Assembly: GCA_900542055.1 (NCBI GenBank)
Contig: UQMA01000001.1
Coordinates: forward strand, 1-64,000
Reading direction: 5' to 3'
Length of the DNA stretch: 64,000 nt
From: an uncultured Azospirillum sp.
GTDB lineage: Bacteria; Pseudomonadota; Alphaproteobacteria; RF32; CAG-239
Shown here piece after piece: positions 53,741 through 63,215 of the stretch. The notes below the pieces were generated by a model, which was not told the DNA's origin, searched no databases, and saw nothing but the letters and a program-made list of their open reading frames with translations. The position numbers and the translations under genes were made by a program. How positions within the stretch are numbered: the first letter of the stretch is position 1; every line of letters begins with the position of its first letter.

Positions 53741-54826
53741 ATGAACAGCATTTTTTTTATTGCACTTCTGGCTGCTTTTGCGGCTTTTTTAATTCCGGCA
53801 TTAATATATAACCGTTTGGCAAGCAGAAGCCGACGTTTTAACAGTGGTCTCAACGTGCAAAAAATGCTTTTCATACCTTTTGCCGGAATATTATTTGTTA
53901 TTTCTTCTTTTTTATATTTCACACTGTACAATCAGCAACAATTTTTAACATCTTTGTCATATACGGAATTGGCGGTTCCTTTCATTATGGCTGGCATAAT
54001 CTGTTTGCTTTCGGGTTACAACAAAACCTCGCGATTTTTCCCGTTATTTTTATTAGCAGGCACTATTGCCGCAACTTTTGCTGTTCCTTCGGAAGCTATC
54101 GCTGCCGCAACGCCTTTACCAGCCTTTTATAACCGATTGATTATTTGTTTGGCATGGTTTGTTTTCAGCTATGCTTATCGTTATGCCAACACCGGCGATG
54201 CCATGCTCAGCATTCAATCAATCATCATTGCCGGCGGTATAGGAATTTTGGGATTGATTGACGCCATTCCTTTATTGCTCGGCATATTGGGTTTTGTTTT
54301 TACCGCCGGTTTTGTCGCTTTACTTGTGTTCAACTGGCCGCCGGCTCGCTTATCAATATCAGCTGACACAGCCAGCTGTTTCGGTTTTTTGCTTTTTGCC
54401 TTATGCGTATGGACTGCTGCCGAAAATGCAGGAAGCTGCGTAGCTATATACATGCTGTATTTTTTATTAGATTTGGTATGGGCATTATTATTACGTTTCA
54501 GCTTTATTGAAAAATACTCAAATTTTATTGAAAATACAGCTTACCGTCAGGCTATTGCCGAAGGAGTATCACCCCAAAGTGCGGCAACATTTGCTTTTCG
54601 CGCACAAATTTTACTTATTTTTTTAGGTTGCTTTCAAGCTCTTGCCGACAACCAAACATCACTATTGCTTATATCAAGCCTGATCACCATTTGGCTGCTA
54701 TATCGTTTTCGTTCTATATCCATACCGGTAGATAGTTTTAAGGATATAAACAAGCAAGTTCTTGATGATTTGCAAGACCGTGTAAACGACATTAAACAAT
54801 ATATCAACAAGGGCAGTGATTTTTAA
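53741..54826 (+). CDS. Degenerate WecA/MraY-fold membrane protein
   Basis: 361 aa, about ten hydrophobic helices. The stretch F-N-W-P-P-A-R-L-S-I-S-A-D-T-A-S-x-x-G-F near 196-215 lines up with the F-N-W-P-P-A-x-I-F-x-G-D-x-G-S-x-x-L-G-F signature of polyprenyl-phosphate sugar-1-phosphate transferases (WecA/MraY). But the G-D is changed to A-D, and the other catalytic elements (D-D and N-x-x-N-x-x-D) are missing where expected. So I read it as a catalytically dead relative. AGAGG before the ATG. Its stop overlaps the start of the TPR gene (TAATG). Confidence 0.55.
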   Translation: MNSIFFIALLAAFAAFLIPALIYNRLASRSRRFNSGLNVQKMLFIPFAGILFVISSFLYFTLYNQQQFLTSLSYTELAVPFIMAGIICLLSGYNKTSRFFPLFLLAGTIAATFAVPSEAIAAATPLPAFYNRLIICLAWFVFSYAYRYANTGDAMLSIQSIIIAGGIGILGLIDAIPLLLGILGFVFTAGFVALLVFNWPPARLSISADTASCFGFLLFALCVWTAAENAGSCVAIYMLYFLLDLVWALLLRFSFIEKYSNFIENTAYRQAIAEGVSPQSAATFAFRAQILLIFLGCFQALADNQTSLLLISSLITIWLLYRFRSISIPVDSFKDINKQVLDDLQDRVNDIKQYINKGSDF

Positions 54827-56214
54827 TGATACGTAATTTTTGGCAAAAATTATTCAAAGTATCATCAGAACCCAAAAGTTCTGAAAATATTGCCGATTAT
54901 GGACCTAAATTTCGCATCACCGTTGCCGATTTTTACGACAATATAAGTAACACCGGCGCTTTTCATTTGGCAGAAGCTCTGAACAGCTGTGAAGGAATTG
55001 AAGCTTTTGCCGACTGTAAAGATTTTGATCACAATTTTTTAAATCTCGAAAGCCGAAATATTTTTGACCTTATTGATACCGGACAGAACATTTTGCATCA
55101 AAATAACTCGGAAGTTGTAATTTGGGGATATCGCGAAAAAGATCGCATCAGACTTAATTTTCAAAATACCGCACAATATGAAGACGTCGGAAATTCTTTT
55201 ATATCATTGATGGACTGTTTTTATCTTCCGGCAGATATGCTTGATGACAATGAACCGAAAGTCCCTTCGACTTTACTCATACTGATTTATGGTATAGTTA
55301 TAAGTGCTGTAAACAATCCTGCCAAAGAGTTTCAAATTTATAAAAAATATTTACTGAAAAAAATAGTGCACCAATTATCGCAGATTGATTCGGCGCAATC
55401 TCTCGGCTTGGAATATATGCCTTATATCCTCAATTTCTTGGGCATTATTTACCTTAGTGTTGCTTACGACAGCTCGGAAACTGAAAACTTCAAAACAATT
55501 CGCAGTTTATTTGAAAGCGCACTCAAGCATCAAAATCAAATTTTACAGCCAACACATTTAGGCTGTATTTACTACCATTTAGGTCAATTATACGACAGTG
55601 CAACTCACTATATTCCTGAAAGTCCGTCTTCTCTTTTTCGCGGTGCGATTAAAAATTATCAAATGGCGCAAAAATATCTGAGCAAATACACCTATCCTTA
55701 TGATTATGGTTATATTTGCTACAAATTATCAGGTTTATACGTCAGTTATTGGAAACAAACTGAAGACACTCAGGCGCTTAGAGATGCTGTTTTCCAGCTT
55801 CGTGAAGCTGAAAAAGTTTACACTCAAGCTTTATTTCCTGACTTTTGGGCTCGAATAGAAGGGAATTTAGGTTATTTGCTGCAAAATCTCGGACATTTAA
55901 CCAAAAGCACCGAAATCGGCAATTTAGCTATCAGGGCTTATCAAAATCAACAAAAGATTGTAACCGAAAAAAACAACCCTATTCTTTGGGGCGAGATTCA
56001 GGAAAAAATCGGAAATATTTTTTACCTTCAAGGACGTAATCACAGCGATACGGAAGCGCTGGAAGAATCATTGTCTTGTTTTCATGACGCTCTTTACGTT
56101 TTTGAAACATCAGGCGAACTAATAAAAGCCAAACAATTAAAATTCGATATAAACAAAACATATCAAACTTTATCTGAGTTAAAAGCAGCCGATAACGAAG
56201 AAGAAACAGAATAA
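54826..56214 (+). CDS. TPR-repeat protein
   Basis: 462 aa. Residues 1-115 look like a TIR-less alpha/beta input domain (I-T-V-A-D-F and V-V-I-W-G-Y strands around 30 and 100); residues 200-455 form about six helical TPR-type repeats with the recurring pattern A-x-x-x-Y-x-x-A-x-x (for example Y-Q-M-A-Q-K-Y-L and L-R-E-A-E-K-V-Y). No signal peptide. Translationally coupled to the degenerate WecA-like gene, so probably its cytosolic partner. The V-I-W-G-Y-R motif is seen in alphaproteobacterial TPR proteins; role unknown. Confidence 0.7.
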   Translation: MIRNFWQKLFKVSSEPKSSENIADYGPKFRITVADFYDNISNTGAFHLAEALNSCEGIEAFADCKDFDHNFLNLESRNIFDLIDTGQNILHQNNSEVVIWGYREKDRIRLNFQNTAQYEDVGNSFISLMDCFYLPADMLDDNEPKVPSTLLILIYGIVISAVNNPAKEFQIYKKYLLKKIVHQLSQIDSAQSLGLEYMPYILNFLGIIYLSVAYDSSETENFKTIRSLFESALKHQNQILQPTHLGCIYYHLGQLYDSATHYIPESPSSLFRGAIKNYQMAQKYLSKYTYPYDYGYICYKLSGLYVSYWKQTEDTQALRDAVFQLREAEKVYTQALFPDFWARIEGNLGYLLQNLGHLTKSTEIGNLAIRAYQNQQKIVTEKNNPILWGEIQEKIGNIFYLQGRNHSDTEALEESLSCFHDALYVFETSGELIKAKQLKFDINKTYQTLSELKAADNEEETE

Positions 56215-56233
56215 ATTTTTTGATTTATAAAAA

Positions 56234-56324
56234 TGGCGGATGAGGAGGGATTTGAACCCCCGTTACGGGATTACCGTAAACACGATTTCGAGTCGCGCGC
56301 ATTCAGCCTCTCTGCCACTCATCC
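56234..56324 (-). tRNA. tRNA-Ser (anticodon CGA)
   Basis: 91 nt with encoded CCA and a long variable arm (ACGGTAATCCCGT). Acceptor GGATGAG / CTCATCC, anticodon loop CTCGAAA. Reads UCG. Confidence 0.95.
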
Positions 56325-56449
56325 ATCCAAGCTGCGAAATACTGCAAGCAAAATCAATATACATTTATTAAAAGCAAACATAAAATTTTGCAAGTTTTTT
56401 TTAGCCTGAATACATCAATTTTTAATATTAAGATATTTTTGCCAAATTC

Positions 56450-56478
56450 TTGACAAAAATATCTTTTTTATATATATT
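56450..56478 (+). promoter_or_regulatory. Sigma-70 promoter of the second GH24 gene
   Basis: TTGACA, 17-base spacer, TATATT, near consensus. It covers an in-frame TTG extension, so translation must begin later, at 56516. Confidence 0.8.
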
Positions 56479-56515
56479 TAATCCGTTTTTAAATTATGTT
56501 ATAAAATTATTTTAT

Positions 56516-57316
56516 ATGAAAAAATTTTATGTTATCGCATTAATTATCAGTATAATTTATGCGTACAATAATTTGTCCGAAGATTCCAGACATCCGCCGC
56601 GAGACATTGAAATTTCTAGCAATGAACTCTGTATGGCCGATGAAGATACAGTCAGTATAGAAACTTCTCCCAACAAAGAAACTTATCTGAGTGTTGAAGA
56701 CGAAGTTCTTATCTGCCTTGCGTATGTTGAAAACTATAGCGAACGTTCTTATTTCTGCGGAAAAAGATGGACAATAGGCTACGGTTCCACATATTACGCC
56801 GATGGAACAAGGGTGCAAAGCAATGAGCAAATAACCATGTTACAAGCTCAAAAATGTGTCAGACAGCATCTGCGCAGATATGTTTTTCCATATATTGATA
56901 AATATGTAAAACGCAGGCTCTCCAGACAAGAAATTATCGGAACAAGTATGTTTATTTACAATATCGGTTCCGAAAATTTTAAACAGAGCGCCTTTTTGCA
57001 AGCCGTCAATAATGGAAAATCGCCTAAAGAATGCGCAAGACGTATGACAGAGTTTAGTAAATCAGGCGGAAAAACAGCTTTAGGATTGCTGAAAAGAGAA
57101 TGGGTGCAAGGAGCAATATACTGTGGCCACATTTCTCCGCATGAACTTTTGAATTTAAAACCGGCAGGATTTTATAACTTTGGGTTAAGTGAGTTTTACA
57201 ACAACCAATACCGTTTATGGGATGGTTTTTATGATTATAACTTCTCTCAACAAAAAATAAAATCTTTCCTGCACAAAAACAAAAGCAATGATTTACGCGT
57301 TATCGACATCATCTGA
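56516..57316 (+). CDS. Second GH24 lysozyme-like protein, exported or membrane-anchored
   Basis: 266 aa. N-terminal hydrophobic anchor/signal (3-19), acidic linker, then GH24 domain with E72, C81 in place of the usual Asp, and T86 (W-T-I-G-Y-G-S-T). E-to-Thr distance is one residue shorter than in the first GH24 protein (25.6 kb). Cys instead of Asp is common in some phage endolysins. Residues 215-266 are a Phe/Tyr-rich tail not seen in phage enzymes. Two exported lysozyme-like genes in one window, with no phage genes, suggest cell-wall remodelling or attack on other bacteria. Confidence 0.78.
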   Translation: MKKFYVIALIISIIYAYNNLSEDSRHPPRDIEISSNELCMADEDTVSIETSPNKETYLSVEDEVLICLAYVENYSERSYFCGKRWTIGYGSTYYADGTRVQSNEQITMLQAQKCVRQHLRRYVFPYIDKYVKRRLSRQEIIGTSMFIYNIGSENFKQSAFLQAVNNGKSPKECARRMTEFSKSGGKTALGLLKREWVQGAIYCGHISPHELLNLKPAGFYNFGLSEFYNNQYRLWDGFYDYNFSQQKIKSFLHKNKSNDLRVIDII

Positions 57317-57353
57317 AAAAAGCCTTTACTTTATCAAAAGTAAAGGCTTTTTT
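57316..57353 (+). terminator. Terminator after second GH24 gene
   Basis: AAAAAGCCTTTACTTT / AAAGTAAAGGCTTTTT perfect 16-bp stem, 5-nt loop. Confidence 0.95.
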
Positions 57354-57440
57354 GTTCAACATTTTTATAAAAAAATCAAAAGCCACATTATCCAGCAGCA
57401 TTTGATTTTTAAATATTTAGTTTTATATAAGCAAACAACA

Positions 57441-57474
57441 AAAAAGTATCACTCTTTGCAGAGTGATACTTTTT
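57441..57474. terminator. Bidirectional terminator of the ankyrin-like gene
   Basis: AAAAAGTATCACTCT / AGAGTGATACTTTTT, 15-bp stem with a 4-nt loop. Confidence 0.92.
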
Positions 57475-57492
57475 CATTATAGCAAGCCCTGA

Positions 57493-57876
57493 TTACGCTG
57501 TAGCACCATACTTACGTAAGAGTGCACATTTTTTCTCATCATCCTTACATAACTCCAAAAGCGAGCCATAGAAATAATCTTCGTGCTCAAATGGAGAATA
57601 TTCATTACAATAAGAAAAATCATTAGTATACCTTTCTTTTGTAACAACTATTGTGTTAGGGTTTAAACCTTTTTTAAGCAAGGCTTCAAGCTGGTTAATA
57701 TCGCCATATTTGCAGAGATATTTAAGTTCTTCATTAAACTTCAATTTTCTCTCATTATACTTAGCAATACACCTATCAATGCCCTTAGCTGCAATATTAA
57801 CAAGATGCGATATTACAACACACAAACCAAGCATCACAATTAGAAAAACTACTGATAAAATTACGTATACAATCAT
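57493..57876 (-). CDS. Membrane-anchored ankyrin-like small protein
   Basis: 127 aa. One N-terminal membrane helix (about 2-26), then L-K-Y-L-C-K-Y-G-D-I-N-Q-L-E-A-L-L-K-K-G-L-N-P, which fits one ankyrin repeat (D-x-x-x-L-x-x-L-L-x-x-G), followed by a Tyr/Glu-rich stretch and C-x-x-D-E-K-x-C-A-L-L-R-K-Y-G (start of a second repeat). No ribosome site is clear. Flanked by a strong terminator. Ankyrin proteins are frequent in host-associated alphaproteobacteria. Confidence 0.6.
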   Translation of the reverse strand: MIVYVILSVVFLIVMLGLCVVISHLVNIAAKGIDRCIAKYNERKLKFNEELKYLCKYGDINQLEALLKKGLNPNTIVVTKERYTNDFSYCNEYSPFEHEDYFYGSLLELCKDDEKKCALLRKYGATA

Positions 57877-58162
57877 AATTACTTAATTTAAGTTTAACAT
57901 TCAAAAATAAAAAAGTATTATAAAGCAAGCTACAAACAAATTATAACAAATTATAGCAAATTAATGACAAATATAATAATACTTTAAGAAATACTATTAT
58001 ACCACATTTACTTGTTTTAGCAAGTTTTTTTATATTTGTGCTGAGATAAAATCTCAAAAGCAAACGATAACTGTTTTTGTCAGGAAAATGGCTAAAATGC
58101 CGCAAATAAAAAATATTAAACTTTGTTCGGATTTCAAACATTGTTTAACATTTTAGTGAAAA
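57877..58162. other. AT-rich intergenic stretch, nothing supported
   Basis: About 286 bases of 80% A/T. It holds short tandem-like ACAAATTATA units (57935-57975) and a weak hairpin ACTTG-TTTTAG-CAAGT followed by T7 near 58011-58033, maybe a weak terminator. An open frame of 66 codons on the minus strand has no start signal. Confidence 0.4.
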
Positions 58163-58812
58163 TTACTTCTTTTGCCATTGCATTAAAAATTCTTTTTCAT
58201 TGGTAACATCATCTAATTGCTCACGGATGAAATCAAACTCATTTTGCTTATAAAATTTGTAGGCAAGTTCATTTTTTTGATAAACCGATAATCTCAAACT
58301 ATGATTCAATGATTTTGCATAATTCAGTAATTGCTTTCCAATTCCTTGCGCTCTGGCATCTCTTTGCACAAAGACGCCTGCGATAAATTCATCTTGCAAG
58401 CCTATAAAGCCCTTTATTTGGTTGGATTTTTCATCTTCATAAACATAAACCTTGCTTTGTGGCAGCATTTGCTTAACAAAATCATAGTTTTGTTGCCAAT
58501 ATTCCGATGCAATAAAATGATGTGCTTGCAAATTACCATCAAGCCATATCTGCATCACCATGTCTAAATCTGTTATTTTCAGCGGTCGTATCATTTCCTT
58601 TGCGCCATCATACGGAAGTTCCATACTTGCGTTTGGCATCATAGTCTTTGCTGCTTTCACAGGTTTTACCAGAAATCTGTCGTCATAAATTCCGCCAATT
58701 ACTTTGTCACGATAATAAATGATATATTCCCCCATCATGCCCGATAGGAAACTTCATTCAATTCTGACAGTTGGTCAACTATAAAATCCAAGAATTCTTT
58801 GCTTGATGCCAT
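58163..58812 (-). pseudogene. TfoX N-domain / GNAT fusion with frameshift
   Basis: Starts at ATG 58812 with GAGGAAA upstream: a TfoX N-terminal domain (S-S-K-E-F-L-D-F-I, then E-V-S-Y-R-A). The frame stops after R-A, but continues one base over at 58738 with M-M-G-E-Y-I-I-Y-Y, the normal TfoX sequence; one A missing between GCA and TGATG explains it. At P-Y-D-G-A-K-E-M the TfoX domain changes directly into a GNAT acetyltransferase start (I-R-P-L-K-I-T-D-L-D) that runs to the end with the acetyl-CoA loop R-A-Q-G-I-G-K near 128. Both domains look Firmicutes-like to me. The 58163-58738 part could still be translated as a GNAT-containing protein. Confidence 0.65.
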
Positions 58813-58919
58813 TATTTTCCTCATTTTGAGAGTAATATTAAGGCAATTTTGGTTAAAAAAGACATAAATTGGCTGTAAAAAATCATAGTTTTGATTTTTG
58901 TAATTTACGAAAATCAATT

Positions 58920-59294
58920 TTATTTTTTCCGTTGGAACATGTTTTTTTCATCATTGTATAAAAATCGGTGGTAGAAGATTTTTCCACGATAAATGTAAGC
59001 GATGCGGGTGGACGTATCGCCGTGCGAAATTCGGTAGTGGATTAGCAGAAAGCCCTTATAAATAAAGCCTTTCTCCCATAAAGTTATTAAATCACCAAGG
59101 GGTATTTTATCAATTTTGTAACTGAAATACGGGCAAGCAAATAAATTTATTACAAATCCCGTAACTATGAAATTTGTGCATGTTTTGCGCCGAAAATGCT
59201 CCCAAAATGATGTTACGAAAAAGCATATTTCAAATATTAAAGAGATGTTAGAAAAAGATAGAGTCTTTAAGTAGTATATTGTTTGTCTTCGCAA
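58920..59294 (-). CDS. Doubtful open frame, unknown
   Basis: 124 codons beginning with TTG at 59294; the frame stays open further up to about 59350, into the GC-rich patch. The product has a Phe/Cys-rich hydrophobic first half and a basic second half (H-Y-R-I-S-H-G-D, I-Y-R-G-K). No ribosome site, no recognised family, and the change in composition at its start suggests it may be part of a repeated element rather than a gene. Confidence 0.3.
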   Translation of the reverse strand: MRRQTIYYLKTLSFSNISLIFEICFFVTSFWEHFRRKTCTNFIVTGFVINLFACPYFSYKIDKIPLGDLITLWEKGFIYKGFLLIHYRISHGDTSTRIAYIYRGKIFYHRFLYNDEKNMFQRKK

Positions 59295-59410
59295 TGGGAT
59301 TGGCTTTGCCGCTACGTCCTCGCTCGGCGTTGCCTCACCGGCGTACTACCGTTCTCCTCTCGCCCCTTGTCGACCCCACTTTTTCGTGGCTCCTTATCCC
59401 GCCACTCCTA
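59281..59410. repeat. GC-rich patch, possible dispersed element
   Basis: About 130 bases distinctly richer in G/C than the surroundings (for example CCTCGCTCGGCGTTGCCTC near 59318), with CGGCG and CCGGCG blocks, ending just before the hairpin at 59420. No gene start, no rRNA or tRNA fold seen. Looks like an inserted or repeated sequence beside tRNA-Gly. Confidence 0.4.
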
Positions 59411-59419
59411 ATAACAAAA

Positions 59420-59447
59420 AAGGCTACCTTTCGGTAACCTTCTTTTA
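59420..59447. terminator. Hairpin before tRNA-Gly
   Basis: AAGGCTACC / GGTAACCTT stem (one mismatch), TTTC loop, then TCTTTT. It follows tRNA-Gly on the minus strand. Confidence 0.65.
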
Positions 59448-59451
59448 TTAT

Positions 59452-59526
59452 TGGAGCGGGTGAAGGGATTCGAACCCTCGACATCAACCTTGGCAAGGTT
59501 GCGCTCTACCCCTGAGCTACGCCCGC
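59452..59526 (-). tRNA. tRNA-Gly (anticodon GCC)
   Basis: 75 nt with encoded CCA. Acceptor GCGGGCG / CACCCGC, anticodon arm CAACC-TTGCCAA-GGTTG, T loop TTCGAAT. Confidence 0.96.
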
Positions 59527-59639
59527 ATCGTTAGAACGAGTTATTTAATAGCATATACAAAAAATTTTGCAAGTATTTTTTTCATATTTTTTATATTTTT
59601 TTGCTCTTTTAAAATAATGCCATTTTCATTTATATAAAA

Positions 59640-59675
59640 AATCCCCGAACTGCAAACAATTCGGGGACTTTTTTT
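59640..59675 (-). terminator. Terminator after groEL
   Basis: TCCCCGAA / TTCGGGGA stem with A and T runs on both sides. Confidence 0.9.
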
Positions 59676-59687
59676 ATAAAAGACCGG

Positions 59688-61349
<1,662 letters not shown>

Positions 61350-61637
61350 TTATTCAACTATACCCAACAAATCAGACTCTTTAACAATAAGTCTGTCTTC
61401 GCCATTGATTTTAACTTCTGTTCCGCCCCATTTAGCAAACAAAACATGATCTCCGACTTTAACTGTCATCGGAATAATTTTGCCGTCTTCAGTGCGGGCA
61501 CCAGTGCCGACAGCTTCAACAATACCTTCAGAAGGTTTTTCTTTAGCCGTATCCGGAATAATAATTCCACCGGCAGTTTTATTTACTTCTTCAAGTCTTT
61601 TGACCAAAACACGGTCATATAACGGTCTGATATTCAT
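61350..61637 (-). CDS. groES: Co-chaperonin GroES
   Basis: 95 aa. R-P-L-Y-D-R-V-L-V start, mobile loop ([13 protein letters not shown]) and the roof region. GAGGAGTTAAAGG before the ATG is a strong ribosome site. No CIRCE inverted repeat lies upstream, so HrcA control is not evident. Confidence 0.97.
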   Translation of the reverse strand: MNIRPLYDRVLVKRLEEVNKTAGGIIIPDTAKEKPSEGIVEAVGTGARTEDGKIIPMTVKVGDHVLFAKWGGTEVKINGEDRLIVKESDLLGIVE

Positions 61638-61670
61638 AACCTTTAACTCCTCTTAAATTTTTCTATACTT

Positions 61671-61699
61671 TAGTTAGTGATTGATTTTTTCAAAGTCAA
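61671..61699 (-). promoter_or_regulatory. Candidate groESL promoter
   Basis: On the minus strand TTGACT (61699-61694), 17-base spacer, TAACTA (61676-61671), about 33 nt before groES. The -10 is poor; a heat-shock promoter reading CTTTGAAAA here is an alternative. Confidence 0.35.
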
Positions 61700-61710
61700 G
61701 TTTACAGGCA

Positions 61711-61742
61711 AAAAAAATGCCGGAAAAATTTCCGGCATTTTA
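61711..61742 (-). terminator. Terminator of the ion-channel gene
   Basis: AAATGCCGGA / TCCGGCATTT perfect stem, 6-nt loop, A-run on the left and ATTTTA on the right. Confidence 0.88.
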
Positions 61743-61752
61743 TCTTTGCAAA

Positions 61753-62469
61753 TTAAAGCTCTGAACGCACCTTAAATTCTTTTTTGACCATAACCGCAAT
61801 AACACTCAAAATAAAACTGATTATCAGCAAAAAAGAAATCATAACAAAAATAAAAAAGAATATCCAGGAATACGGATAAAGATGCATAACCGGACGCGCT
61901 ATTGTCGAAGCCCAGCCGTCCAAAGTAAAAATTTGCACCAAACTGAAAACAGCAGACCACAAATCTTCAAAAGCAGGTATGTCATCACCGAACATAGCCA
62001 CCGACATCACGCCGAACACATAAACAAACACGCCCGAAACAACTGTCATTGCCATAAAATTAGGCAATATAGATATCATTATATTAATAATGCTCTTCAA
62101 CGGTTTAAAATGGCTGACATAGCGCAGCAACCGGAACAAACGGAATGTACGTAAAATTATAAAACAACTGGCCACAGGCATAGATGAAACGGCAATTACG
62201 CTCAAATCAAACACATTCCAGCCCGATTTAAAAAAGCGCGGACCGTAAGCATACATTTTCAAGAGCATTTCCATAATAAAAATAGCCATACAAAGCTTAT
62301 CGAGCAAAAACATCGTTTTCATAAAATCAATATTATAAAAACCGATGGTTAGCATGCCCAAAGCAATTGCATCCATACATATAACAAACATTATCAAGTA
62401 GTCAAAATTATTGCCTTCAACTACTTTTCGAGCTTTTGAACGTTCTTCTGCAATATCAATAATTCCCAT
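61753..62469 (-). CDS. Voltage-gated cation channel, NaChBac/NavAb type
   Basis: 238 aa, one 6-helix unit that would form tetramers. S1-S3 about 20-95 with F-D-L-S-V-I in S3; S4 voltage sensor R107-x2-R110-x2-R113-x2-R116; pore helices with filter T182-L-D184-G-W186, then S6 to 228. Sodium-type channels read T-L-E-S-W; here Glu is Asp and Ser is Gly, so ion preference may differ. Short cytosolic ends; the C-terminal coiled coil is minimal. Lies between groES and the prepilin peptidase gene. Confidence 0.85.
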   Translation of the reverse strand: MGIIDIAEERSKARKVVEGNNFDYLIMFVICMDAIALGMLTIGFYNIDFMKTMFLLDKLCMAIFIMEMLLKMYAYGPRFFKSGWNVFDLSVIAVSSMPVASCFIILRTFRLFRLLRYVSHFKPLKSIINIMISILPNFMAMTVVSGVFVYVFGVMSVAMFGDDIPAFEDLWSAVFSLVQIFTLDGWASTIARPVMHLYPYSWIFFFIFVMISFLLIISFILSVIAVMVKKEFKVRSEL

Positions 62470-62483
62470 TTCAGCCCCCTAAA

Positions 62484-63152
62484 TTAAAAAATAAAAAACA
62501 AGACCATACCAGCGGCAACAGCCAAAGCCGGTCCGAAAGCTCCGGCTTTTTGGCGTTTGACAATAGAATATACGCCGAATAGCAAGCATGAAAGCAAAAT
62601 CGTGTAAAGAAGTCCTTCAACACCGAGCCAAGCTCCTATTGCTGACAAAAGTTTTATATCTCCGCCGCCAAAAGCTTCTGTACTGCGCCACAGCATCAAT
62701 AAAGTTGCTATAACCGGAATAACATAACCGGCCAAAGCCGCTACTGAGCTTTCAAACGGACTCAAAAAAGGATGAAATGAAGCCGCAAAAACAAAACCGC
62801 AAATCAACAGCGGCACCGTTAATATATCCGGCAGCAACAAAATTTTACAATCGATTTCAGTAAGCAATATCAGTGTCCAAATAAAACCGAGCCACCACCA
62901 GACATTTTCGTTTTCTAAACGATACAAAAACAACGCCGTCGTCAATGCCGTAACTAAAGCATACAAAAAACTGCGCATTTGGTATGCTTTTAATAGTTTT
63001 CTATATTTATCGTTTCGCCGATTTGATGTTTTGTTTTTTTTCACCAAGCGATAAAGAGCATAAGCCGGAGTTGCTGGCATAAATTTTGCAAACCGCCGCG
63101 CCATATACGGCACCAAAGCCCCGAATAAAAATCCTGTAAAAATATAAATCAT
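62484..63152 (-). CDS. Type IV prepilin peptidase (A24)
   Basis: Aspartic membrane protease that cuts prepilin leaders. 222 aa, about seven helices; catalytic Asp in E-I-D-C-K near residue 100 and in G-G-G-D-I-K-L near 160. P-x-x-P-A-x-A-L and the closing G-A-F-G-P-A-L match PilD. The N-terminal C-x-x-C zinc/methylation loop of classical PilD is missing, as in shorter forms. No pilin genes nearby; could serve the PilT-like ATPase at 28.3 kb. Confidence 0.85.
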   Translation of the reverse strand: MIYIFTGFLFGALVPYMARRFAKFMPATPAYALYRLVKKNKTSNRRNDKYRKLLKAYQMRSFLYALVTALTTALFLYRLENENVWWWLGFIWTLILLTEIDCKILLLPDILTVPLLICGFVFAASFHPFLSPFESSVAALAGYVIPVIATLLMLWRSTEAFGGGDIKLLSAIGAWLGVEGLLYTILLSCLLFGVYSIVKRQKAGAFGPALAVAAGMVLFFIF

Positions 63153-63215
63153 TGTTATACCGTAAAAATTATTATATTTTACTTTATAATAACAAAGACT
63201 AACAAATACTTAAAA

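Noticed and set aside
57941..58141. 66-codon frame in the AT-rich gap
   Set aside because: No ribosome site, no recognisable motif, in a very AT-rich stretch.
61638..61710. CIRCE operator before groES
   Set aside because: No TTAGCACTC/GAGTGCTAA inverted repeat is present.
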